Shown here: piece by piece, positions 1-5,952 of the stretch
Position numbering within the stretch: position 1 is the stretch's first letter
Layout: each line of letters opens with the position of its first letter
From: a bacterium
Lineage (GTDB): Bacteria > BMS3Abin14
Assembly: GCA_022865845.1 (NCBI GenBank)
Contig: JALHUC010000279.1
Span: 1 to 6,849 of the forward strand
Reading direction: 5' to 3'
DNA: 6,849 bases
Made by a program: the position numbers and the translations under genes
Notes under the pieces: model-generated
The model's input: the letters and a program-made list of their open reading frames with translations, nothing else
Told to the model about the DNA's origin: nothing
Database searches by the model: none

Positions 1-1485
1 CTCCCTTAGCCCATTTCCACGGGCGATGTGGGCAAGGAGCGCACCCAGCCAGAGATAGCACACGGCCATCATCGGCATGGCGTACCGGAAAGTACGGAAC
101 GTCAGGTGCCACGCGACAAAGGACAGCAGAACCCAGAGCAGAAGAAAGGCGCTGCCACCCAGTTTCTCCTTAACAAACGGCAACAGCAAGACGAGGGCGA
201 TGGGCAGGATCCCAATGGTGGCGGTCATGCTCAGACTCATCGGATCGAAGGTAGCCTGGTAGGGCACCATTATCCAGGACCAGAGAAGGTCTGTGGACCT
301 TGAACCTACAAAGGAATCCACGAAGTCAACGTTGTGGCCAAGTTTTCCTGTTATGGAACTTAGAAGCGGGTAGAGGGGGTCGCCGGTCTGGACCAGGTTT
401 TTCAGGTACCACGGGGCCGTTGAAACCATTGAAGACAGCACGAAAACTGACCAACATCTTATAATACCGGTACGTCTTTTGAAAAGATCCGTAGCGAGAC
501 CGGCTGCGGGAATCAGGACAATGGCATAGCCCAGCGCCTGATGGCGACAGCCCGCAGCCATCCCTGCCAGGATCCCGGCCAGGACCATTTGCTTTACGTC
601 CCGTGGCTCGCGAGTGACCAGGAACAGAGCCGCAAGCAGGAAAAAGGTCATGGACCAGTCGGCGCCGGCCTGGGGAACCTCCACCAGGAATACGGGGGTA
701 AGCGCCAGGAGAGCCGCAGCCCAGGCGGCCCCCAGGTTGCCGAAAAGCTTTTCGCCACCGCTCCAGATTGTCCAGATTGTTAGAATAAAGAACAGGTAAT
801 AAAAAAGACCGGCAAGATCAACACCCACCAGTCCCAGCCCCAATCCGTACAGCATCTGGGTCAGGAGTGGTGAATATGAGTAGATATTCTCAGGAATGTT
901 GACCACACCGCCAGCCTGGAGAAAACGAAGCGGCACTTCGAGATGATAACTCAGGGCGTCGAAAGCCCTTGTAGGCACCAGGACAATTGGAAAGGAGATC
1001 ACAGCGGAAATAAGGACCATCCCAAGGGGAAGGACAGCCTCCTTTGCCCGCTGGGAAGCATCCCGCGACGCGTTGGTCACAGCTGCAAATACGATCTTTC
1101 TGCCGAAAAGCATTGACAGGATGAGGACCAGGAGAACCAGTATCGTCAGAGCGGGTGTGTTCATGAGCCCCAATGCGGCCAATACCAGGACTTCCATCGA
1201 CATGGCCCCCAGACCGAGCCCCATAATGACGCTGATGACCATACCCGGAGGCAGTAATAGCTTTTCACCCCCCAGCACCTTGAACCAAAAGGCACCCTGC
1301 CCCAGACAGGCAGCCGAGACGGTCAACCACCACAGGAGGGCACTAACGTGCCACACCATGGCCCGCACCGGGAATATGACCTCCTTTCCCACGACAAGGA
1401 AAAGGAGAATACGGGCGGCCAGGACTACCGGGCTCGAAAAACTCATTCCCTTTTGGCGGCTGCTATCATCCACAGACAGGATCAT
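1..1485 (-). CDS. Polytopic GT-C-type membrane glycosyltransferase (ArnT/PMT-like), 3' end cut by window edge
   Basis: The frame is open from ATG 1485 to the window edge, giving 495 codons with no stop, so the C-terminus is missing. The protein is very hydrophobic, with roughly 11-13 membrane segments (for example about residues 45-65, 78-104, 112-126, 152-171, 317-333, 420-438 and 444-463). Three features resemble GT-C enzymes of the ArnT/PMT type: an acidic first-loop motif FDALSYHLEVP at 175-185, APWYLKN followed by TGDPLYP at 357-373, and FRYAMP at 466-471. Such enzymes normally take sugar from a polyprenyl-phosphate donor and act on the outer face of the inner membrane. It is the fourth gene of the minus-strand operon, 12 bp after the sugar-1-phosphate transferase gene. 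The start is uncertain: AGGAGG lies only 1 nt before ATG 1485, and later starts (GTG 1473, ATG 1446) are possible. An O-antigen polymerase is less likely given the DALSYH and PWYLKN motifs. The sugar and the acceptor cannot be read from the sequence. Confidence 0.8.
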   Translation of the reverse strand, partial: MILSVDDSSRQKGMSFSSPVVLAARILLFLVVGKEVIFPVRAMVWHVSALLWWLTVSAACLGQGAFWFKVLGGEKLLLPPGMVISVIMGLGLGAMSMEVLVLAALGLMNTPALTILVLLVLILSMLFGRKIVFAAVTNASRDASQRAKEAVLPLGMVLISAVISFPIVLVPTRAFDALSYHLEVPLRFLQAGGVVNIPENIYSYSPLLTQMLYGLGLGLVGVDLAGLFYYLFFILTIWTIWSGGEKLFGNLGAAWAAALLALTPVFLVEVPQAGADWSMTFFLLAALFLVTREPRDVKQMVLAGILAGMAAGCRHQALGYAIVLIPAAGLATDLFKRRTGIIRCWSVFVLSSMVSTAPWYLKNLVQTGDPLYPLLSSITGKLGHNVDFVDSFVGSRSTDLLWSWIMVPYQATFDPMSLSMTATIGILPIALVLLLPFVKEKLGGSAFLLLWVLLSFVAWHLTFRTFRYAMPMMAVCYLWLGALLAHIARGNGLRE

Positions 1486-1486
1486 T

Positions 1487-1492
1487 CCTCCT
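1487..1492 (-). promoter_or_regulatory. Shine-Dalgarno AGGAGG, unusually close to the annotated start
   Basis: A perfect AGGAGG lies in the 12-bp gap between the stop of the transferase gene (TAA 1500-1498) and ATG 1485. Only one base separates it from the ATG, much less than the usual 5-9. It would sit 7 nt before a CTG (1479) or 13 nt before a GTG (1473) in the same frame. It supports translation of the GT-C gene but leaves the exact start open. Confidence 0.6.
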
Positions 1493-1497
1493 AAACG

Positions 1498-2505
1498 TTA
1501 AAGGTTCATGTCGATCTTCCACAGCCAGAGGGCCGAAAGCATCAGACACAAACTTACCGCGAAAAGCGCTCCTATGGCCACCCTCTCACTGCCGTACACC
1601 ATGATGAGCGCAACAACCCCCAGCAGGAACGAAAAGCTATAACTCAACAAAACCGTCTCCGCCACCGTGAGACGCCATCTTCGCAGTCGAAGAGCGAAAT
1701 GATCAGGACTTCCCTTCAGGGGGTTGAGGCCGCGCATCCACCGAACTATCATGACGAATAGTGTGTCGAAAATAGGTATTCCCAGGATGAGGATGGGAGC
1801 CAGGACTGCGACGGGGTTTGCCGTGGCGTAGATCCCCACCATACCCAGTGCTCCCAGCATGAAACCTATAAAAAGGCTACCCGCGTCCCCCAGGTAGATT
1901 CGCGCTGGCTGGTAATTGTACTTTAAAAAACCAAGGAGGGACCCCATGAGGGCCAGGATCATGCATGCTATCCCGGTCTGCCCCGAGGACACGGCCACGA
2001 TGAACAAGAAAGCACAGGCGATAGCCGCGACACCGGAGGAAAGCCCATCCATTATGTCGATGATGTTAAAGGCGTTCGTCATCCCAATGAGCCAGAGAAA
2101 GGACAACGGGTAAGCGATAACCGGCGGGAGGAACACGATCTTGATGGCTATCCCCGCCTTCATTACGATGAGGACCGCAAGGGTCTGTCCCAGAAGTTTG
2201 GTGGCGGGCCTCAGGTTCCCGATATCGTCCAGGAAACCCAGGAGCACGATAAGGGTTCCTCCCAGCAATATGGCAAGCATCTGCTTGTCCAGTTCGTAGA
2301 AGGGAGAAAAGCCAATAAGAAATGCCACGAAAACGGCAAGCCCCCCCATGTAGGGTACGGGTTCAGGATGATTTTTCAAATCTCCGTCCGGTCTGTCCAC
2401 CATCCCGATGTCTTTGGCAGTCCTTGCCATCCATGGCGTGAGAGCAAGGGCGGCGCCCAGAGAAACGATAAAGGTGAAAGTGTATTTAATAAGGGTCATA
2501 TTCAT
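1498..2505 (-). CDS. MraY/WecA-type polyprenyl-phosphate sugar-1-phosphate transferase
   Basis: This 335-residue integral membrane protein belongs to the PNPT family (MraY, WecA, TagO). Such enzymes transfer a HexNAc-1-phosphate from a UDP-sugar to undecaprenyl phosphate on the cytoplasmic face, starting a lipid-linked glycan. Family motifs appear in order: PYMGG at 51-55, the metal-site LDDIGNLRPATK at 92-103 (D93, D94, K103), NAFNIIDIMDGLSSG at 144-158 (N147, D150, D153), YLGDAGS at 204-210 (D207), PIFDTLF at 244-250 (D247) and GSPDHFALRL at 265-274 (H269). Around ten hydrophobic segments cover the length, which is normal for the family (about 320-370). The H269 region reads GSPDH rather than the RxH-rich cytoplasmic loop of classical WecA, so the exact sugar should not be assumed. 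MraY itself is unlikely because no cell-wall genes surround it. The start is ATG 2505; ATG 2499 is an alternative, and the only ribosome-binding signal is a weak G-run at 2517-2521. It lies 17 bp after the GT4 gene. Confidence 0.9.
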   Translation of the reverse strand: MNMTLIKYTFTFIVSLGAALALTPWMARTAKDIGMVDRPDGDLKNHPEPVPYMGGLAVFVAFLIGFSPFYELDKQMLAILLGGTLIVLLGFLDDIGNLRPATKLLGQTLAVLIVMKAGIAIKIVFLPPVIAYPLSFLWLIGMTNAFNIIDIMDGLSSGVAAIACAFLFIVAVSSGQTGIACMILALMGSLLGFLKYNYQPARIYLGDAGSLFIGFMLGALGMVGIYATANPVAVLAPILILGIPIFDTLFVMIVRWMRGLNPLKGSPDHFALRLRRWRLTVAETVLLSYSFSFLLGVVALIMVYGSERVAIGALFAVSLCLMLSALWLWKIDMNL

Positions 2506-2522
2506 CCAGGACTGATCCCCCG

Positions 2523-3695
2523 TTACTGTACCGGCCCGCTGACGCCGGCAAGCTCCTGATAGTAGGTTTCCATCTCCCTTTGCACACGCCTGAAATCATA
2601 ATGTTCCTCAACCCTGCGGCGCCCCCTGAGGCCCCACTCACGGATGTCAGGCCCCATACTCTGAACCTGGTTCATGGCCTCGGCAAGCTGTCGGACATCC
2701 CCTGGTACCACCAGGGTGCCGGTCACACCTTCCACCACCATGGATGCAGCATCCCCGACCCGCGTTGATACAACGGGAAGACCGGCGGCCATAGCCTCCA
2801 GGATCACCAGAGGACCTCCCTCCCACAGGGACGACAGGACGAAAGCATCGGAAATGCCCAGAAGGGGCATCGTATCAGGCCTGAACCCGGAGAAGATAAC
2901 CCTTTGGTCTACCCCTTTCTCCCTTGCCCGATCCTCCAGCATTCCCCTGTCCTCCCCATCACCTACGATGAGCAGGAAGGAGCCCTCACCGAGGTTCTCT
3001 ACTTCGGAAAAGGCATCTATCAGACAGGCAAAACCCTTCTGCCTCGATAGCCGGCCCACTGCCGTCCAGACAAAAGCATCCGGGGGGATATTCAGGTCCT
3101 CTCTCAGTTCGCCCCTTCTCTCGTCCTCCAACGCCTCTCCCGGCTCGCGATCAGCGTCTTGACGATCCGGTATCTCGACCCCGTACTGAACTAATCTTAT
3201 GGAGCGTCGAAACAGGTTCTCCTTTCTTTCCTCATCGAGCACCTTCTGAGAGAAAACAAGGGTGCCGTCGTTTAAAAACCCGGTGGCCCCGTTTATGAAC
3301 CGTCTGGCAGGGGTAGCAAGATCAATATGTCTAGTGCTCAACACCCTTGTCTGTCGTCTCAACCCGCCCGCGATCCGCACCAGAAGGTTGGAGTGATACA
3401 TGTGCCCCTGAATGACCTGGGGACCGAACTCCTTGGTAATGTTCATCAGTCTGGTAAAGGAGGAGGGTGATAGCCTGCCCCTGGCCTGTCCCAGTTCATA
3501 TACCTCAACATCCTCCCTGCGGATCTCGTCGGCCAGTTCACCACCGGACATGAGGCTTACCACACCCATCCTGATCAGGTTCCGGTCGTGATATCTGGCT
3601 GACCACACGAGCATCCTCTCGGCTCCTCCCAGACCGAGACCGCTGATGACATGAAGAACGCCTATGCGGCCGCCGGTTTCCACTTTTCTTCCCAC
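2523..3695 (-). CDS. Family 4 glycosyltransferase (GT-B fold)
   Basis: This 390-residue soluble enzyme has the two-domain layout of GT4 retaining glycosyltransferases, which transfer a sugar from a nucleotide-sugar to a lipid-linked or growing glycan. The N-terminal acceptor domain opens with IGVLHVISGLGLGGAER (11-27), holding the glycine loop GLGLGG, and has QGHMYHSN at 96-103. The C-terminal donor domain starts near residue 208 with TAVGRLSRQKG (211-221), then LLIVGDGE (241-248). The E-x7-E nucleotide-sugar motif EGGPLVILE (E292, E300) is followed by AMAAGLPVVST (301-311). No essential family motif is missing. It starts with GTG at 3695, overlapping asnB by 34 bp; GTG 3683 is an alternative and is better preceded by a GGGAAG stretch. 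The overlap suggests translational coupling to asnB. Membrane association through the acceptor domain is likely but not shown. Donor and acceptor sugars are unknown. Confidence 0.9.
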   Translation of the reverse strand: MGRKVETGGRIGVLHVISGLGLGGAERMLVWSARYHDRNLIRMGVVSLMSGGELADEIRREDVEVYELGQARGRLSPSSFTRLMNITKEFGPQVIQGHMYHSNLLVRIAGGLRRQTRVLSTRHIDLATPARRFINGATGFLNDGTLVFSQKVLDEERKENLFRRSIRLVQYGVEIPDRQDADREPGEALEDERRGELREDLNIPPDAFVWTAVGRLSRQKGFACLIDAFSEVENLGEGSFLLIVGDGEDRGMLEDRAREKGVDQRVIFSGFRPDTMPLLGISDAFVLSSLWEGGPLVILEAMAAGLPVVSTRVGDAASMVVEGVTGTLVVPGDVRQLAEAMNQVQSMGPDIREWGLRGRRRVEEHYDFRRVQREMETYYQELAGVSGPVQ

Positions 3696-5608
3696 AGTGC
3701 GAAAACGAGGAGGTTCCAGAGTTTTTCGTGATGGTTGCTCTGACCTGTCAGGTGCTCCCGTACCAGCCGGTTCACATAGCCAGGATCAAAATAGTTCTCC
3801 AGCACCCTGGAACCCGTCCCCAGGTACTGGTTCAACAAATCTCTCAGTTCACCTCGCATCCAGGAATCCAGGGGCATCGTGAAACCCATCTTCGGCCGGT
3901 TGGCAATGTGCGCGGGAAGGTCCCTCCGGGCCAACCGCCTGAGGGGCGCCTTGCCTTTACTCCCCTCAAACAGGTCTTCATCATCCACCCTCCTGCTCCA
4001 CTTAACGATCCTGTGATCCAGGAGAGGAACCCTGACCTCCAATCCGGATGCCATGCTGGCCCTGTCCACTTTGGCCAGAACGTCATCGGCGAGAAAGGTC
4101 CTGGTGTCCAGATCCATCATCCGGCGGATGAACGAACTATTGGATGGCCCGTTAAGGCATGACAGGAAAGTGTCCGGAAGGGCGGGAACTTTTTGTCCTC
4201 CGAGGGCCTCACCGGCTTCGGCGGCCGAAAATATCCCGATGGCTGTCTGGTAGGCTGAGGCAGGGTCATTTTGAACGATAAGCTTGAGGAGTTTTTCCCA
4301 CTTTCCCGGAAAATTCTCCACGGGAGCCCTACCGGATACCTTCTTCAGGAAACTGTTGACTCGGGCCAGGGACCTGGAGGGGATCCCGGCCACGATGGCG
4401 GCGGCAGACCGCCTTATGGATGGAGATAAACCGGCAAAACGGTTCAGGTAGCCGTCAACAGCCCGGTACCTGTCATAACCGCCGAAGAGTTCATCCCCGC
4501 CGTCACCGCTGAGAATAACGGTGACGTGCTCACGGGCGAGGCGTGACAGCACGATCATGGGGAGGGCCGACGGATCGCTGAGAGGCTCATCGAAGATCTG
4601 TGGGAGATCAAATATCCGGTCAAGGAGAGTGCGGCTGTCGATCTTCACCTGGTGGTGCCTGGTGCCCAGATATCCGGCCACATCCGCAGCCATAGGCCCT
4701 TCATCGTAATCGTCCTCAGCGTAGGAAACAGTGAAGGTGGAGGGAGAGCTCACTCCCGTTCTGCCCATGGCGGCGACCACCAGTCCCGAGTCCATCCCCC
4801 CCGACAGAAAGGCTCCAAGTGGAACGTCCGACACAAGACGGCGATGCACCGAATCGTCCAGGAGCCCGGACAGTTCCAGAACGGGAGATCCGCTTCCCAT
4901 CCACTCAGTCTCATTATGGACATGATCGGGGTCCCACCAGGCCACCAGGGTCTCCCCTTCCGGATCCAGCCGTATGAAATGACCTGGCGGCAGCTTGCGG
5001 GCATCGGTATAGATCGTTCCAGGAGAAGGGATATACTGGAGCATGAGGAACAGCTCAAGAGCTCTGGGGTCTACTGTCCTGCTAAAACCTGGATGAACAC
5101 AAAGGGCCTTTAACTCGGAACCGAAGACCAGGTCATCACCGGCCCACCCGTAATAGAGAGGCTTGATTCCCATGCGGTCACGTACAAGGTAGAGGGCCGA
5201 TTCTCCGGGGATCCAGAGAGCAAAGGCAAACATGCCCAGGAACCGGCCCAGAGCTTCCTCGACGCCCCAGGTAAGGCAGGCTACAAGGACCACCTCCGTA
5301 TCTGTTTCGCTCATGAATCGGCAGCCGAGCCCCTCAAGTTCCTGGCGGAGCGCACCGTAGTTATAAACCTCACCGTTGTAAACGATCCATCCCCTGCCGT
5401 CGACATCGGTCATGGGTTGGGCGCCCCTGGGACTGAGGTCCAGAACAGCCAGTCTCGTGTGACACAAACCGATGCCAGATGGAGGATCGCTCCAGGTCCC
5501 TCGGCCGTCGGGTCCCCTGTGAGACAGGGAGTCGGCCATAGCCTCCAGAAGGGAATTGTGGGCGGGCGGGATCTGACCTCTGCGGTAGATTCCCCCTATG
5601 CCGCACAT
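3662..5608 (-). CDS. asnB: Asparagine synthase-type glutamine amidotransferase (AsnB family)
   Basis: This 648-residue protein has both AsnB domains. The N-terminal class II glutaminase domain (about 2-215) has nucleophile Cys2 in MCGIGG, HTRL at 50-53, NGEVYNY at 78-84, ETDTE at 101-105 (D103) and RDRMGIKPLYY at 143-153. The synthetase domain has the ATP pyrophosphatase loop SGGMDSG at 269-275, SGDGGDELFGGY at 367-378 and DDVLAKVDRAS at 508-518, and ends with a typical HEKLWNLLVFALWEEKW at 627-643. The classic reaction is aspartate + glutamine + ATP to asparagine. In sugar-transferase operons such homologues are widely inferred to amidate a uronic acid or another sugar carboxylate instead, and I favour that here. 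The last loop residue is Gly275, where Ser or Thr is commoner. The start is firm: ATG 5608 is immediately preceded by an in-frame TAA, and GAGGT lies 6 nt upstream. It is the first gene of the minus-strand operon. Ordinary asparagine synthesis cannot be excluded. Confidence 0.93.
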   Translation of the reverse strand: MCGIGGIYRRGQIPPAHNSLLEAMADSLSHRGPDGRGTWSDPPSGIGLCHTRLAVLDLSPRGAQPMTDVDGRGWIVYNGEVYNYGALRQELEGLGCRFMSETDTEVVLVACLTWGVEEALGRFLGMFAFALWIPGESALYLVRDRMGIKPLYYGWAGDDLVFGSELKALCVHPGFSRTVDPRALELFLMLQYIPSPGTIYTDARKLPPGHFIRLDPEGETLVAWWDPDHVHNETEWMGSGSPVLELSGLLDDSVHRRLVSDVPLGAFLSGGMDSGLVVAAMGRTGVSSPSTFTVSYAEDDYDEGPMAADVAGYLGTRHHQVKIDSRTLLDRIFDLPQIFDEPLSDPSALPMIVLSRLAREHVTVILSGDGGDELFGGYDRYRAVDGYLNRFAGLSPSIRRSAAAIVAGIPSRSLARVNSFLKKVSGRAPVENFPGKWEKLLKLIVQNDPASAYQTAIGIFSAAEAGEALGGQKVPALPDTFLSCLNGPSNSSFIRRMMDLDTRTFLADDVLAKVDRASMASGLEVRVPLLDHRIVKWSRRVDDEDLFEGSKGKAPLRRLARRDLPAHIANRPKMGFTMPLDSWMRGELRDLLNQYLGTGSRVLENYFDPGYVNRLVREHLTGQSNHHEKLWNLLVFALWEEKWKPAAA

Positions 5609-5614
5609 TTATGG

Positions 5615-5619
5615 ACCTC
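5615..5619 (-). promoter_or_regulatory. Ribosome binding site of asnB
   Basis: GAGGT lies 6 nt upstream of ATG 5608 on the minus strand. With the in-frame TAA directly before the ATG, it fixes the start and the catalytic Cys at position 2. Confidence 0.7.
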
Positions 5620-5653
5620 GAAAATCCGCAACGTTGTTGACCGCCTTCCGATC

Positions 5654-5702
5654 TTTCCCTTATACTTCCGTATCCACTCATCAGGGTCAGATATAAGGGA
5701 AA
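5654..5702. repeat. Perfect 11-bp inverted repeat in the predicted asnB leader
   Basis: TTTCCCTTATA at 5654-5664 is the exact reverse complement of TATAAGGGAAA at 5692-5702, with a 27-bp spacer. Both arms lie downstream of the predicted minus-strand start of transcription (about 5735) and upstream of asnB. The leader RNA could therefore form an 11-bp stem, about 45 nt before the start codon. No U-run follows the stem in the minus direction, so it is not a simple terminator. It could be a leader RNA element or a binding site for a dimeric protein. Confidence 0.6.
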
Positions 5703-5723
5703 CATGGTAAGGTACCGACCAGC

Positions 5724-5744
5724 ACTATGACTATTTTGCATAGT
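5724..5744. promoter_or_regulatory. 21-bp dyad at the predicted start of the asnB operon transcript (candidate operator)
   Basis: ACTATG (5724-5729) and CATAGT (5739-5744) form a perfect 6-bp dyad around 9 bp. Its centre (5734) falls on the predicted transcription start, and its right arm overlaps the -10 box. This size and position are typical of a repressor operator. The bound protein is unknown, and the arms are short enough to occur by chance. Confidence 0.35.
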
Positions 5745-5784
5745 ATAGCCGACAAAACTGACCTTTCCAACATAAAAATAGTCA
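5728..5784. repeat. Perfect 10-bp inverted repeat exactly bracketing the asnB promoter
   Basis: TGACTATTTT at 5728-5737 is the exact reverse complement of AAAATAGTCA at 5775-5784. The 37 bp between them contain the whole -35/-10 promoter (5742-5770), and both share the same midpoint (5756). The right arm lies upstream of the predicted start of transcription, so the repeat would not be transcribed whole from this promoter. If it has a role, it acts at the DNA level, as paired binding sites or recombination sites. Confidence 0.55.
5742..5770 (-). promoter_or_regulatory. Sigma-70-like promoter of the asnB operon
   Basis: On the minus strand TTGGAA (5770-5765; 4 of 6 consensus bases) is followed after exactly 17 bp by TATACT (5747-5742; 5 of 6). 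Transcription would start near 5735, giving a leader of about 127 nt before asnB. It is the best promoter match I found in the intergenic region and is placed to drive all four minus-strand genes. The call rests on consensus matching only. Confidence 0.55.
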
Positions 5785-5790
5785 CTATCG

Positions 5791-5952
5791 ATGGAAAAAG
5801 TGAAAAGTGGTGAGTGCCACGTTGCGGTCCATTTTCCACCAACACAAACCAACGGATTATACTGCGGTCCTGTTGTTTCTCTTCACCCTTTGGACAAGAC
5901 CCTGGAAAGGATGAAAATGTCCATGAAGATTGAAAGCCTGGGTACACCCTGA
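5791..5952 (+). CDS. Possible 53-residue small ORF ending at the GT2 start (weak)
   Basis: An open frame runs from ATG 5791 to TGA 5950-5952. The stop overlaps the GT2 start as TGATG, an arrangement often seen with translational coupling. The peptide has two Cys (residues 9 and 25), a run of internal Met near residues 41-45 and no recognisable domain or clear hydrophobic segment. ATG 5791 lacks a ribosome-binding site. The internal ATG 5917 follows AAAGGA by about 5 nt and would give an 11-residue leader peptide. The predicted plus-strand -10 box (5858-5863) lies inside the frame, so that promoter would allow only the short form. It is probably fortuitous, but the short form could help load ribosomes onto the GT2 gene. 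Confidence 0.15.
   Translation: MEKVKSGECHVAVHFPPTQTNGLYCGPVVSLHPLDKTLERMKMSMKIESLGTP
5835..5863 (+). promoter_or_regulatory. Possible promoter of the GT2 gene
   Basis: TATACT at 5858-5863 on the plus strand matches the -10 consensus at 5 of 6 bases. The -35 hexamer at 17-bp spacing (TCCACC, 5835-5840) matches at only 3 of 6, so an activator might be needed. Transcription would start near 5870, about 80 nt before the GT2 start. Confidence 0.3.

Larger units (their letters stand above)
5626..5834. repeat. Inverted motif near both edges of the intergenic region
   Basis: ACGTTGCGG occurs on the plus strand at 5819-5827 and on the minus strand at 5634-5626. In both copies it is followed by ATTTTC-like sequence: directly on the minus strand, and after an extra TCC on the plus strand. 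The copies point outward-in relative to the two divergent genes. This may be a shared regulator site or a remnant of a duplicated upstream segment. A 9-bp match in a region this size can also arise by chance. Confidence 0.25.
5609..5951. other. Divergent intergenic control region (343 bp)
   Basis: This is the only stretch over 300 bp without a convincing gene. It separates the minus-strand asnB operon from the plus-strand GT2 gene. Its middle part (about 5640-5860) looks AT-richer than the genes. It holds a good minus-strand promoter, a weaker plus-strand promoter, three perfect inverted repeats of 6, 10 and 11 bp, and one longer-range inverted 9-bp motif. I saw no tRNA, known riboswitch, sigma-54 promoter or intrinsic terminator in it. 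Confidence 0.7.

Noticed and set aside
1073..1501. 142-codon plus-strand open frame.
   Set aside because: It is antisense to the GT-C gene. It encodes an Arg/Thr/Pro-rich sequence without any motif, while the opposite strand has clear membrane segments and family motifs.
2674..3162. 162-codon plus-strand open frame.
   Set aside because: It is antisense to the well-supported GT4 gene and has low-complexity Ser/Pro/Arg-rich content.
5635..5650. GGCGGTCA on the minus strand, resembling the ops/JUMPstart core GGCGGTAG of polysaccharide operons.
   Set aside because: It matches only the first six bases and then diverges, so RfaH-type control is not supported.
5638..5690. Hammerhead-ribozyme-like pieces in the asnB leader on the minus strand: CUGAUGAG (5684-5677), GAAA (5657-5654) and complementary UGACC/GGUCA.
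   Set aside because: No proper stem II follows CUGAUGA, no stem III can form after GAAA, and there is no NUH cleavage site before GGUCA. The resemblance looks accidental.
5760..5775. TTGGAAAGGTCAGTTTTGTC as a sigma-54 promoter, since some exopolysaccharide loci use sigma-54.
   Set aside because: The GC doublet expected at -12 with correct spacing from the GG at -24 is missing. The sigma-70 reading with a 17-bp spacer fits better.
5370..5852. 160-codon minus-strand open frame spanning the intergenic region and the start of asnB.
   Set aside because: It overlaps the real asnB frame, crosses the predicted promoter and leader, and shows no domain. Its second half is an out-of-frame reading of asnB.
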